This document shows, in pieces, positions 1 through 9,644 of a stretch of 64,000 nucleotides of DNA (position 1 is its first letter; each line of letters begins with the position of its first letter). The DNA is from Trichobilharzia regenti (taxonomy: Eukaryota > Platyhelminthes > Trematoda > Strigeidida > Schistosomatidae), in contig OX235262.1 in NCBI GenBank assembly GCA_944472135.2, forward strand, positions 83,426,903-83,490,902, written 5' to 3'. Position numbers and translations under genes: made by a program. The notes under the pieces were generated by a model. That model did not search any database. It had not been told where the DNA came from and saw only the letters and a program-made list of their open reading frames with translations.

Positions 1-305
1 ATTATTGTACAACTGAAAAAAATGCTTTTACAACAGATAAATTATGCTAATACAAGAATGTGTGTCACGTCTAAGCTGCCGCTATATGAAATATTAGACA
101 AAATGATATTATATAATAACTGGACACTTGTCACTTCGGATATCATTACAAATTAAGTGATAATCGCCAGGATCCAACCTAGAGTTATGTATGCCAGAGA
201 GCGGTTAAAACAAGTTGAAACAAGCCTAGACTAGCTTAAACCAGTCTAGACAAATTAAACTTTCCACAGCAAGTAATATTTGTAAATAATGTATTTTTGT
301 AAAAT

Positions 306-348
306 GAAGTCAAACTGTTCTCTCATTGGTAAGGACCAGTTTGACTTC
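306..348. repeat. 12-bp inverted repeat hairpin
   Basis: Positions 306-317 (GAAGTCAAACTG) are the exact reverse complement of 337-348, with a 19-base loop. Nothing coding is seen around it. Apart from this hairpin I see no feature in 1-800. Confidence 0.6.
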
Positions 349-810
349 TATCTTCAATTTCGGGAGCTAAGCCGGGTGAGTTCACTACTAATCAGTGAAT
401 CTGATCTTCAGTCGAACTGCCTATTGCCATGGAGTATAGTATTCACAAAGTAGACATGTCAATAAAGAAACCTCCTTAAGTACGTATATACCTTTTTAAG
501 CATCAAGAGACTGGGTTAACACTAAGGTAATTACACGAAATACTCCACTGAATCGACATAAACAGTTAGAAGCTACTCTGATCCCTCAGCATCGATTAAT
601 ACAACAGTGATGACTCGAACAATGCATGATTGTTTCACACGCCTACATTCGGACTCATCAGCAGTGGGACCAAGTTGACTTAACTAAAAGACTTGAGTTA
701 TTATTTGCACTGCCAACATAGAGACAAATTACTTGAATCCTCAGTAATACTTAGAATCTAAGCAAGTGGTTTCGATAATGGTATCATCATTAATCATTCA
801 CATATTATGA

Positions 811-1066
811 ATTAAAAGTCAATCTGAACGAAGAATATTCTTTTCAATAATTTCTCTTCAGGTTCTTACAATTATAAAATATAATATTTGTTGTCGTTAC
901 AATAAAGGCCAGTTATGTGGCGGATACATTTCTAACGTAGAATAACAGATTAGTTATGGAGTGTCAAAATAAATAGTCATATTTGTGTGACAAACGTCGT
1001 GCTAGGCTGAAATTGATTAGAAATATTGTAAAACGGGAGACAATGGCGGTGATTAATCATAATAGA
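811..1066 (+). repeat. Left arm of long inverted repeat
   Basis: This stretch reads as the reverse complement of 1623-1878 with roughly 90% agreement by eye, including shared blocks such as CGTCGTGCTAGGCTGAAATT. The 556-base spacer holds a strong hairpin (1193-1262) and a hammerhead SINE (1314-1617). The arms do not resemble the coding elements elsewhere in the window. It may be a foldback element or an inverted duplication of an older repeat. Confidence 0.8.
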
Positions 1067-1192
1067 ATTGTAGAGTGTCTTACTATCTCCTGTTTAGCTC
1101 AAACCACTTTGTACTAACCACTCACCTGACACCTTTTATAACCTTGAACTGATTTGTCAATGTTCCTACCCCACACTCTACAAATCTATTAT

Positions 1193-1262
1193 GTATTCAA
1201 GTGTTGGTTTGTAGGGAATTGATTGGTTTCAATCAAATCCCTACAAACCAACACTTGAATAC
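1193..1262. repeat. Near-perfect 33-bp hairpin
   Basis: Arm 1193-1225 and arm 1230-1262 are reverse complements with one mismatch, joined by a 4-base loop (GTTT). It sits in the spacer of the 811-1878 inverted repeat, just upstream of the hammerhead SINE. A related, less symmetric sequence lies just upstream of the sister SINE copy at about 34305-34330, so the hairpin may come from the 5' end of that repeat family. Confidence 0.85.
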
Positions 1263-1313
1263 CAATGAGATGCTCACTGGCGACTGGCCCTATTCAGGTA
1301 GGTAGTTACCTGG

Positions 1314-1617
1314 GTTCCAGTGGGAAGTCGTGACCAGTAGGGTGCAGCTGGTCGGGTGTGAGGACAAATACTCGCCGAAGACATTGGCTAGCGGTCGCGC
1401 TATGTCGTGAATTGGCAGAAGGTAGAATTCAAGGACCATTGGATCGGGTCCCAGTGGCTTAATGGTATACGAGCTCGCCTTGTAACCGGAAGGTCCTGGG
1501 TTCGGATCCCGGTGGGTGCGTACTGCTGAAGAGTCCCAAACTAGGACGAAACAGCTGTCCAGTACTCCCAGGTTTTCCAATGGTTCTCTAACTAATGTCA
1601 GCTCATGATGAAATCCT
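1314..1617 (+). mobile_element. Hammerhead SINE, type A (tRNA-headed)
   Basis: A repeat of about 300 bases shared with 34326-34647. It contains a tRNA-like pol III promoter: A box TGGCTTAATGG at 1455-1465 and B box GGTTCGGATCC at 1499-1509. A complete hammerhead motif follows at 1520-1565. The tRNA-like part does not close an acceptor stem, so it is a SINE head and not a tRNA gene. Open frames across it on the minus strand are incidental. Confidence 0.75.
1520..1565 (+). ncRNA. Hammerhead ribozyme, intact core (type A)
   Basis: Stem I is GTACTG (1520-1525) pairing perfectly with CAGTAC (1560-1565). The core CTGAAGA (1526-1532) fits the CUGANGA consensus. Stem II is GTCC/GGAC (1533-1536, 1544-1547) with a 7-base loop, followed by GAAA (1548-1551). 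A very short stem III from palindromic CAGCTG precedes the cleavage site, predicted after C1559. Short stem III hammerheads of this form are known from schistosome S-mansoni-alpha repeats and from Penelope elements. Activity is inferred, not shown. Confidence 0.8.
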
Positions 1618-1622
1618 GAAAA

Positions 1623-1878
1623 TCTATTATGATTGATCACCAACATTGTCTCCCATTTTACAATATTTCTAATCAATTTCAGCCTAGCACGACGTTTGTC
1701 ACACAAATACGACTAATTATTTGGACACCCCATAACTAATCTGTTATTCTACGTTAAAAATGTATCCACTGCATAACTAGCCTTTATTGTAACGACAACA
1801 AATAATATTTTTTATAGTTGTAAGAACCTGAAGAGAAATTATTGAAAAGAATATTCTTAGTTCAGATTGACTTTTAAT
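1623..1878 (-). repeat. Right arm of long inverted repeat
   Basis: Reverse complement partner of 811-1066. The stretch that follows, about 1880-2430, is AT-rich with a run of ten C at about 2066-2075 and no recognisable gene. Confidence 0.8.
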
Positions 1879-2431
1879 TAATCATTCAATTTATCAGTTT
1901 GCTATCTTGGTAATACAACTTAATTTTAAAACAGAATGAAATCCTGATTTCATGTAAATATAGGCGAAATCTTACAAAATGGATTAAACCAAGTTATATT
2001 AAATGCACTGGTAATTGCAAATCATGCAAGCATATGCTATGATTCTAGGTGAGAGCTACAATACCACCCCCCCCCTTCAGTTATCAGTTCTGATCAATTA
2101 CAAAAAATGTAAGTATGCGGATATTTAACAGCCAAAGTTTTAATTATTTACCGCTTTTTTTTCATACTAATTTGTTTATCTCATATATTACATCACCACG
2201 ATCACAACTGAAATGATTATGAACAAAAAAACTGTGTTAAAAACGTCACCCAGTGTATAATAGTGTTACATTGTGCGATAAATATATTCAATAAAGAAGT
2301 AATTATGGAATTATATACTATTACAGTGCTCAAATTGTATACATATATATTAATTTACCATTTTTCATAACACCTTGATTTTCACTTGTCATATATGTAC
2401 TATAGAATTACAACTACTTAACCCTGTTTTT

Positions 2432-2633
2432 ACTTTTCTCGTCTTTCGAGTGGAATGTAAGGTTGAGATTTGAAGTTCCAGTAGCTAGCCTCAAGCCCAA
2501 CTTTTCCCTTCTTCTCCACGCTCACTACCCTCTAGTAAAGTAGTCGAAGTTTATGAGTGTATCAGCTGGGAATCGAACCTGAACCTACCGTGTGGCTGAC
2601 GAACATTTGCTAGCACTGAAGCACCGATACACT
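2432..2633 (-). mobile_element. SINE-B (tRNA head, LINE-like tail)
   Basis: On the minus strand a tRNA-like head with a B box close to GGTTCGATTCCC is followed by the family body (GAGGCTAG..., then ...ACTTCAA) and the tail CATTCCACTCGAAAG. The same layout recurs at 8166, 11036, 28425, 35545, 40150 and 55600. This copy is diverged. Confidence 0.6.
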
Positions 2634-2779
2634 ACAGCTGTTTCATCCTACAGACTATTATAATCCCGTCAGATTTGATTGGCAAACAATGATCTATATA
2701 GGTGAGTAAAGATCTTTAAGTAAGGAACGGATGAAGATGTCAGAGCTAGAATCGGAAAGGTAAGATACTCCTCCATTAA

Positions 2780-3335
2780 ACCTGAGACCAGTTTGGAGAG
2801 ATCTTCTTCAACGCACTCCACAGCATAAAGAACAAGATTCGGATTTTTAACACAAATGTGAGGTCAGGTCTTCTGTTCGGGCCAGAAACTTGCACTGTGT
2901 GTCACGAAAAAGATTTCCAACAAGTCACAGACTTTCATCAACAACTGCCTTCTCTGCCCCCATACTGAAGATCAAATGGCCGGCCGGCCATAAATAATTG
3001 GCAACGAGAAACTCTGGCTGGAAACAAACCAAAGGAGCAAGAGCCAATCACTCAACAAATATGTGGGAGAAAATGAAGATAGATGGATCGAGCATACGTT
3101 GAGGAAGCCGTCGAGTGACATCATGCGCAATGCATGCTATCGCTCGAGTAGAATCCGAATGGTAAGCGCGACGAGTGGATCGTCAGTGCAAGGGTGACAT
3201 GGAGGAGGCGATGAGAGATTATGATCAACCGTGGACCCAGCTGAAGAGGACAGCAGAAAATACAACAAAGTGGAGATGTGTTGTTGAAGCCCTATATTCC
3301 ACTAGGAACCCAAGGGAATAATAGTTATAAGTCAG
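2780..3335 (+). pseudogene. RTE-like LINE 3' end, degenerate
   Basis: Three-frame reading gives scattered pieces of the C-terminal tail of RTE-type reverse transcriptase proteins. They correspond to the piece that reads ILKIRWPGR in the better copy on the minus strand at 57080-57715, but here stop codons and shifts break them. The tail ends GAAGCCCTATATTCCACTAG at about 3288-3307, the characteristic 3' end of this family, followed by GGAACCCAAGGGAATAATA. It is 5' truncated and has no function. Confidence 0.65.
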
Positions 3336-3519
3336 TAAGTTGACTAATCTGAAGTTCAACTCATATGATTTATTTTGCATATTCAGAAAATGGATACTTT
3401 AAACTTACACATAATAGTATATGGAAGAAAGAAGAGAGTGTTACCCACTAACCACTTGCATTTCCATGCAGTTGGCGGCGGCAGTGAGTCTCACCTTATT
3501 GCCTGAGACCTAGTGATAG

Positions 3520-3845
3520 TGTGGTGAGAGCAGGCTGCTAGCCGATTGGTTGGCACTAATCTACGTTAAGGTCTAGGTCACTAATATGGGCCGTGAGAAA
3601 ATATGAACAAGCCTGAGTCAACAACCAATCACAGCAAAGTTAACGTGGCAAAATATGATTCGCAGAGAGAACTCTATTTGTCAAGGAATCCCGAAACAAC
3701 CAATCAGAAGCCTGCGTTTGTCTACCTAAACAACCAATCAGATGACTGCGCTTGTCTATAATAATGTAGTTGAAATATGTATAAATACGTGTTGATTTTC
3801 ATAATAAAACGATCTGTTGCTTCGCCCTTGTCTTCTGTTGTTACA
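3520..3845 (+). repeat. 5' LTR of Gypsy element
   Basis: 326 bases, TGTGGTGAG...TTGTTACA. It carries three CCAAT boxes at 3625-3629, 3700-3704 and 3734-3738, a TATAAATA box at 3780-3787 and an AATAAA signal at 3803-3808. That is a plausible pol II promoter plus polyadenylation arrangement for a retrotransposon. It differs from the 3' LTR by one extra C near 3612. Confidence 0.92.
3780..3787 (+). promoter_or_regulatory. TATA box in 5' LTR
   Basis: TATAAATA, about 45 bases downstream of the last of three spaced CCAAT boxes in the LTR. Likely core promoter of the Gypsy element; the start site is not determined. Confidence 0.55.
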
Positions 3846-3846
3846 T

Positions 3847-3860
3847 TTGGTGTCGCTGCC
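3847..3860 (+). promoter_or_regulatory. Candidate primer-binding site
   Basis: Just after the 5' LTR the sequence TTGGTGTCGCTGCC begins with TGG, the complement of a tRNA CCA end. The same TGGTGTCGCTGCC occurs after the LTR end in the deleted relative at 39323-39335, which supports a conserved role. The primer tRNA is not identified. Confidence 0.6.
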
Positions 3861-3868
3861 TCCAGAAA

Positions 3869-6800
3869 ATGAAGATCCCGTGGCCAGCTGCGTTTGAAGA
3901 AGGAGACATAAGGAGCTTCTTACGTGACTTCGAGGCTGTTGCTGAGCTGGTGGGTGTCAAGGAGCAGGCAGCGAAGGCAGTTGTCTTGGGGACGCTGTTG
4001 AGAGGCCGAGCGAAGGCTGCATATGACAGCGTAGACAGGTCAAATGGCACAGCGTCTTGGAAGAAATTGGTTGAACGACTAGTTTCCGAGTTTGACAGCG
4101 AAACAGACAGACAGCTAGCAATGCAGCAGTTCCGGTCAATGAAGCTTGGACCTGATGGAGACCCGCTAGTGTTGGCGGTGAAACTGACTAATCTACTTCG
4201 ACGCGCACTTCCCACTTTAGATGAAGAATCAGAAGCGCAGTTACTGTCTTCCCAATTCATCGAGAGTGTCCCAGACCACATTTCTCAGCGATTACAACTG
4301 GTTAACGCAACGCAGCCGATGGATATTAGCGAGCTGGCGAAGGTGACCAGACAGCTGCTGAGCACAACGGTAGCCGCTATAGACCAACCAAAACCAAACG
4401 AGTATGAGCAGAAAATTGAAGCATTGCAGCGGGAAGTGGCGGCGTTAAAGTTGGCTGATAGAAAAGACCGGTGTTTTGAATGCGGTAAGCCGGGACACTG
4501 GAGAAGATACTGCCCAGAAAGGCGGAAAAGAAAAAATTTCAGACGGTATAATGCTTGTTCTTTCTTTCGTATGAACCTAGATTTAGTGGGGGCTATTGAG
4601 AAAGGCGCTCTGTATTCGAAGTTGCGAGTGAATGATCGAGAAGTAGTATGTTTGATAGATACAGGGGCGGCCGTGTCGTTAATAGATAAGAATTTATGTA
4701 AGAGTGTTAGCCCGTGTTCATTGACAGTACAAACAGTAGGCGGGTATGTGTTGCGTATCACGGGTAGATCGAACTGTACGGTCGTTGTTGGTGGCTGCGA
4801 GGTGACGTTTCCTTTCATTGTTGTACCCGAACTACAGCGAACGATATTAGGAGCGGATTTTCTGCGTGAGATTGGTGCCATAATCGACACGCAAGCGAAC
4901 GTGGTGGTCACGAAATACGGGCATATCAACATGTATGAGACCAGCGAGATAGCAGCGATTAAGCTGCCGACGGTACACAATGTGACAGAGTTAATTAGTA
5001 AATACGATCATCTGTTCACTGGAGATGGCGACCCATACGGTTATTGCGATAAGGTGAATCATGAAATTCCGTTAAGTGATCCGAAAGTAAGGTCATTTAC
5101 AACGCGAAGAGTTCCATGTCATCTGGAAGGCGAAGTGGAGCGACAAGTGCAAGAGATGTTAAAAGATGACATTATTGAGGAAGCTGATAGCCCGTACAAC
5201 TCTCCAGTGCTGTTAGTAAAAAAAGCGAATGGGAAGTATAGATTCTGTGTTGATTTTCGACAGTTAAACAGTATGACAGAGTTAAGACCGTGTGCCATGC
5301 CAACAGTGGTAGAAACTTTAGATCGCCTACAAGGTGCGAATGTGTTTTCGGTTCTCGATCTTCGCTCAGGATACTGGCAGATACCGATAAAACAAGGTGA
5401 TAGAGATAAGACGGCTTTCATCGTGGGTCAGACACAATATCGATTTAAACGCATGCCGTTTGGACTAGCAGGTGCACCGTTTACGTTCAGACGACTGATG
5501 AAGCTATTACTTAGGAACTTGAAAAACGTGGAGGTTTATGGTGATGATCTCGTCATATACAGTCAAAACGAAAACGATCACGTCAACCATGTAGAAGCCG
5601 TGCTGCGACGCATCGAAGAGTTTGGACTACGCGTCAACAAAACCAAGTCCCAGATAGCCAAAAAGAATGTTACTCTGTTGGGACATAAAGTGGGAAATGG
5701 TGAGATTAAACCACTGCCGGAGAAAATTTTGACGATTAAAACGATTCCAGCCCCGAATTCAAAGAGAAAACTGAGACAATTCTTGGGTAGAGCAGCGTTT
5801 TATAGCCGCTTCGTGAAGAACTTCAATGAGATAGCAGCCCCTCTATACAGGCTACTAGGTGAGCCAAAGTTTGTTTGGTCGGAAGAATCGCAGAGGACAT
5901 TCGACAGAATTAAACAGCTGCTCGACCACCAACAAATGACGCTAAAACTACCTGTGCCAGGAAGACAGTTCACAGTGTGCACAGATGCCAGTGACTACGC
6001 TATAGGTGCGGTCCTAAGACAGGACGAGGGAATCGTTGAGTATGCCAGTAGGGTTTTGACACTCGCAGAGAGAAAGTATTCAACGATAGAAAAAGAATGT
6101 TTAGCAATGGTATGGGCAGTCGACAAATGGAGACCTTATTTACTCGGCCGGCGGTTCCACATCGAAACTGATCATAAGCCGCTACAATTTTTGAAGACAG
6201 CGAGAGACCCACGGGGGAAGTTGTCACGGTGGATGTTGCGTCTTCAGGAGTACGATTTTACGATCTCACACGTTCCTGGAAGTGAAAATGTCTTGGCAGA
6301 TTTGTTATCGAGACCAGAAGATGAGTCTGAGTTGCCCGAGGTCGCTTACGGAGTGCATGCAGTAGAACAAGACCCACTAAGACTTGCACGTAGGCAGAGG
6401 TTGGACGATACGCTGAATACAGTAATACAGGTGATCACCAACGGAATAGAAGTGGATCAAACTACGGCGAGTAAGGAGCTAACCACACTACTCAGACAGA
6501 GGGATCGACTCAGAGTGAATGCCTACGGGACTCTGACCTGGCGAGAGAACGACGGAAGCTGGCTGGCTGTCATACCTCAATCGTCGCGCCACGACATGAT
6601 AGAAGAATGTCACCAGCTAGCGCATACAGGCGTGGCCAGAACGACCGATCTCCTAAGACAAAGTATGTACTGGCCAGGTATGAGAGAAGACGTAGCAAGA
6701 TACGTACTTGGATGTCCACGGTGCCAGCTGATGAAAGGTGACCGGTGTATACGACCACCACTTCAGTCGATTCCAGTTACCGCGATAGGTGACTTGTGGT

Positions 6801-7225
6801 CCGTAGATGTCATGGGTCCATTTCCTCAGACATCCAATGGTAATCAGTACCTCTTGGTGATGACGGAACACGCGACACGATGGGTAGACGCCGTAGCAAT
6901 CCCAGACCAACGTGCAAGAACCGTGACAGATGCAGTAGTTAGACACATTGTTGCAGACCACGGCGTACCGAAGACAATACTGACAGACCAAGGTCCCTGT
7001 TTCGAGAGTGAAGAGTTTACTTCCCGTTTGCAACAGCTGGGCATCAAGAGGATCAGAACGACCCCATACCATCCACAAACGAATGGCCTAACGGAGAGAA
7101 ACAACCGTACACTGAAGGAGTGGCTGGCCTCGAAGGGCGGGAACTGGGAAACGGAGCTTCCACTGATTTTACTAACACATCGGCTACCACTCAGGAAACA
7201 ACGAAGAAGTCACCCTTCCAACTGA
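3869..7225 (+). CDS. Gypsy Gag-Pol polyprotein (frameshifted near 3' end)
   Basis: A 1118-codon frame starting at ATG 3869, 23 bases after the LTR. Residues 1-200 are a Gag/capsid-like helical region. A CCHC zinc knuckle lies at C202, C205, H210 and C215. The aspartic protease motif DTGAA starts at D264. Reverse transcriptase has its catalytic YGDD at 557-560. RNase H begins around TDAS with D706. Integrase shows H915, H919, C949 and C952 for zinc, and a D980, D1040, E1076 triad with 35 residues between the last two acidic positions. The frame leaves the true pol sequence at about 7180-7184, where one base appears lost, so the last dozen or so residues are read out of frame. Proteins act in virus-like particles and in chromosomal insertion. 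Confidence 0.9.
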   Translation: MKIPWPAAFEEGDIRSFLRDFEAVAELVGVKEQAAKAVVLGTLLRGRAKAAYDSVDRSNGTASWKKLVERLVSEFDSETDRQLAMQQFRSMKLGPDGDPLVLAVKLTNLLRRALPTLDEESEAQLLSSQFIESVPDHISQRLQLVNATQPMDISELAKVTRQLLSTTVAAIDQPKPNEYEQKIEALQREVAALKLADRKDRCFECGKPGHWRRYCPERRKRKNFRRYNACSFFRMNLDLVGAIEKGALYSKLRVNDREVVCLIDTGAAVSLIDKNLCKSVSPCSLTVQTVGGYVLRITGRSNCTVVVGGCEVTFPFIVVPELQRTILGADFLREIGAIIDTQANVVVTKYGHINMYETSEIAAIKLPTVHNVTELISKYDHLFTGDGDPYGYCDKVNHEIPLSDPKVRSFTTRRVPCHLEGEVERQVQEMLKDDIIEEADSPYNSPVLLVKKANGKYRFCVDFRQLNSMTELRPCAMPTVVETLDRLQGANVFSVLDLRSGYWQIPIKQGDRDKTAFIVGQTQYRFKRMPFGLAGAPFTFRRLMKLLLRNLKNVEVYGDDLVIYSQNENDHVNHVEAVLRRIEEFGLRVNKTKSQIAKKNVTLLGHKVGNGEIKPLPEKILTIKTIPAPNSKRKLRQFLGRAAFYSRFVKNFNEIAAPLYRLLGEPKFVWSEESQRTFDRIKQLLDHQQMTLKLPVPGRQFTVCTDASDYAIGAVLRQDEGIVEYASRVLTLAERKYSTIEKECLAMVWAVDKWRPYLLGRRFHIETDHKPLQFLKTARDPRGKLSRWMLRLQEYDFTISHVPGSENVLADLLSRPEDESELPEVAYGVHAVEQDPLRLARRQRLDDTLNTVIQVITNGIEVDQTTASKELTTLLRQRDRLRVNAYGTLTWRENDGSWLAVIPQSSRHDMIEECHQLAHTGVARTTDLLRQSMYWPGMREDVARYVLGCPRCQLMKGDRCIRPPLQSIPVTAIGDLWSVDVMGPFPQTSNGNQYLLVMTEHATRWVDAVAIPDQRARTVTDAVVRHIVADHGVPKTILTDQGPCFESEEFTSRLQQLGIKRIRTTPYHPQTNGLTERNNRTLKEWLASKGGNWETELPLILLTHRLPLRKQRRSHPSN

Positions 7226-7707
7226 TGTATGGTAGAAAACCACGATTACCGGTACACAATGAGACCTGGCCCATGCACCAAAAGTGGAGTACGACGAAAT
7301 TAAAAGCAGAGAGGAAAGAGGCAGTCAAGAATGTAATACGGAAGCAGCGCAGTGATGTCATGAAGTCTCAGATGAAAGAAAGGACGCAGTGCATTACCTT
7401 TGCAGTCGGGGACCAAGTGAAGTGTAGAGACAGGAGATATACAGTTGGAGGCGGGCTAGGTTCACGGAAACTCCTTCCAAAGTGGGAAGGACCATACACA
7501 ATCACAAAAAGACGGGGTCAAGTATATACCATCCGAAGAGGTGATAAACAGAAACGAGTTAACGCCAGTCAGCTCCAAAGATGGGTACAGTGGGACAAGC
7601 CGGTCAGTAACAATCCTCAACTAGAGGATGTAGCACCCAGAAGGTCGGAACGTCTGCGCACGAAGCTATTTGACGGGGGGACGAGTGTGGTGAGAGCAGG
7701 CTGCTAG
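7181..7707 (+). pseudogene. Gypsy integrase C-terminal part, shifted frame
   Basis: The next frame carries on the integrase tail: a segment with SPFQLMYGR, typical of the end of the Gypsy integrase core, then a basic domain containing PKWEGPY. It ends at a stop inside the start of the 3' LTR (7705-7707). It is displaced by one base from the main frame, so the integrase here is split unless ribosomal slippage occurs, for which I see no clear heptamer. Confidence 0.8.
7672..7685 (+). promoter_or_regulatory. Polypurine tract
   Basis: A purine-rich stretch, CGGGGGGACGAG, directly abutting the 3' LTR: the expected plus-strand primer. The deleted relative at 39048-39060 keeps the same GGGGGGACGAG before its LTR. 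Confidence 0.75.
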
Positions 7708-8010
7708 CCGATTGGTTGGCACTAATCTACGTTAAGGTCTAGGTCACTAATATGGGCCGTGAGAAAATATGAACAAGCTGAGTCAACAACCAATCACAGC
7801 AAAGTTAACGTGGCAAAATATGATTCGCAGAGAGAACTCTATTTGTCAAGGAATCCCGAAACAACCAATCAGAAGCCTGCGTTTGTCTACCTAAACAACC
7901 AATCAGATGACTGCGCTTGTCTATAATAATGTAGTTGAAATATGTATAAATACGTGTTGATTTTCATAATAAAACGATCTGTTGCTTCGCCCTTGTCTTC
8001 TGTTGTTACA
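7686..8010 (+). repeat. 3' LTR of Gypsy element
   Basis: 325 bases, identical to the 5' LTR except for one missing base. It is followed by the target duplication ATAG. Confidence 0.92.
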
Positions 8011-8037
8011 ATAGTATTCGATTGTCCAAGACTTCAC

Positions 8038-8112
8038 TAGATGTGGCAGGACTCGAACCTGTGCCTCAATGACTGCAAACCAAAAACCTAGACTACTGAG
8101 CTATAGTTGCAC
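8038..8112 (-). repeat. tRNA-like SINE head
   Basis: On the minus strand an A-box-like TAGCTCAGTAG and a B box GGTTCGAGTCC with correct spacing. No acceptor stem closes, so it is a SINE head. The Gypsy element inserted 25 bases away. Confidence 0.5.
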
Positions 8113-8165
8113 ATACCAGCATACCCACAATGATGGAGATAATTACTGACAACTGGAAAAAATAT

Positions 8166-8386
8166 AAGTGTGTCTGTGGTTCAACACTAGTATCCATGCT
8201 AGCCACGCATGAGGTCCGGGCTCGATTCCCAGCTGACACATTTCTAACCCTAACCCAGTTTACTGACCGGTAGTAAGCTCTGAAAGAGGGAAGATTGAGC
8301 ATGAGACTAACAACACCACCGCTACTGAAACTTCAAAGCTTGAAGCTCTGTATTCCACTCGGAAGGCGAAAGGAAGAAAAATAATG
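8166..8386 (+). mobile_element. SINE-B copy
   Basis: tRNA-like head (GGTTCAAC, then GCTCGATTCCC), family body (GGGAAGATTGAGCATGAG), and tail CTGTATTCCACTCGGAAGG, which matches the family 3' end shared with the RTE LINE. Confidence 0.65.
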
Positions 8387-9644
8387 TCGTTTTCATTAAT
8401 TATTAATCTTACTATAAAGGAAAATAGTGAATATAATATTATAATTCCTAAGCATTATTATGTCTTAGTGTAAATTAATTAATTGTACCTTATCAGAGTG
8501 AAACAATAAAACAACTTGAACACTTGAGTTTAGAAAATGAAATCTAGATCTTAAACAGTTCTGTCTGAGTTCGACTAATTTACTTGTGCAGTAGAAAATA
8601 TGAGATGAAATTTCTAAGCATCCGAATTACAATATGCAACACAATACACAATACTAACTGACATGGATGATTGGAAACCACATATGTATATATCAACCAT
8701 TTGTGCTTACCAGCATCTATCTTATAAGGGGGTAATATGATCACCTATCACCGTATGCTGTCTTTAGTTCCACGTTGCTCCTATGACATTTTCTCCTACA
8801 TGTTTTCTCCTTAAGCCTTGAATCTGCTTAATATGTATATAATAATGATACAAAGCTTCCCGCCCTCTAGGGTATCTTCATCATCTTTGCCGGTCAGCAG
8901 AAGTCATTTATATCTGTGGGCACCAAGTGATGCGCCACACAAAATCATGTAGTTTAAACGAGGGTTGAAATACTCCCCGGACGTCCAGACCGAAGCCCGT
9001 TGACTCTTTGAATTGAAGCCTGATCTACAAAGTAGAGGAGCAGCGTCAGAAGCCGCTTTCCTGTGGTCGCCGGTGACAAAATAAACAGGTGGTTAATACG
9101 CCATTCAATCCTCTCAGATTCTAGAGTCCATGTACACCGTAAGTTTGGGACCAGTTGTAAGCACCAGACGTTCGCACACGCCCTTTCACTTTCGTGAGGA
9201 ACACGCCCGCTACGTGAAGGCAGTTAACAGGGATTAGTTGGTTCAGCAGCAGTAAAGACTAGACGTTGACATAGGACACATACATAACTTTAGTAAGCAG
9301 TAAAAGAGCAGGAGCTGTATCATTGTTATGCATTTTAAATTTCTCAATTATATATATATAGTCATCTGATAGAGAAATGACATACGACAGGGAAGTAACA
9401 TTTTCTTTACTGCAAAGTACTAATAGTGAAGCTAACTATAAAACTTCTACGTTAGTAACAGATGAAAGAAAAACTCGAGTCTAAGAATACCTAAACCTCG
9501 CATAGTTTACCAGTCAGTTCAAAAGCTCAAAAAAGCGGGAAGATTGGGCGTGCGGCTAACCACCGTACGCCTGAAAATTAATCCGCTTGCTACAAATAAT
9601 TTAAAGTACAGAAAAAAATATTAAAAATCAACATATAAGCATAC
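8387..9644. other. No gene seen; probable FANCM intron 1
   Basis: AT-rich sequence with a more GC-balanced block at about 8860-9240 that matches nothing I recognise, a short TA run near 9349, and a SINE-B-like scrap (GCGGGAAGATTGGGCGTG) at about 9534-9551. If FANCM exon 2 lies left of this window, the whole 1-9644 region is intronic. Confidence 0.4.

Larger units (their letters stand above)
3520..8010 (+). mobile_element. Ty3/Gypsy LTR retrotransposon, young, one frameshift
   Basis: A nearly complete element: LTRs at 3520-3845 and 7686-8010, a primer-binding candidate, a gag-pol frame, a polypurine tract, and a 4-bp target duplication ATAG (3516-3519 and 8011-8014). The LTRs begin TG, end CA and differ by one base of length, so insertion looks recent. 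Domain order is Gag, protease, RT, RNase H, integrase, as in Ty3/Gypsy; no env-like frame follows. The zinc knuckle is CCHC, unlike the CHCC form reported for the CsRn1/Boudicca lineage. It lies in the opposite orientation to the presumed FANCM intron. Confidence 0.93.

Noticed and set aside
1447..1520. tRNA-Thr-like gene (anticodon-like TGT)
   Set aside because: A and B boxes are present but no acceptor stem closes, and the sequence recurs inside a 300-base repeat, so it is a SINE head.
3841..7104. Minus-strand open frames across the Gypsy element
   Set aside because: They are shadows of the gag-pol frame.
7175..7190. Programmed frameshift in pol
   Set aside because: No slippery heptamer is evident and the position, inside integrase, is not a usual site; a one-base deletion or sequence error is simpler.
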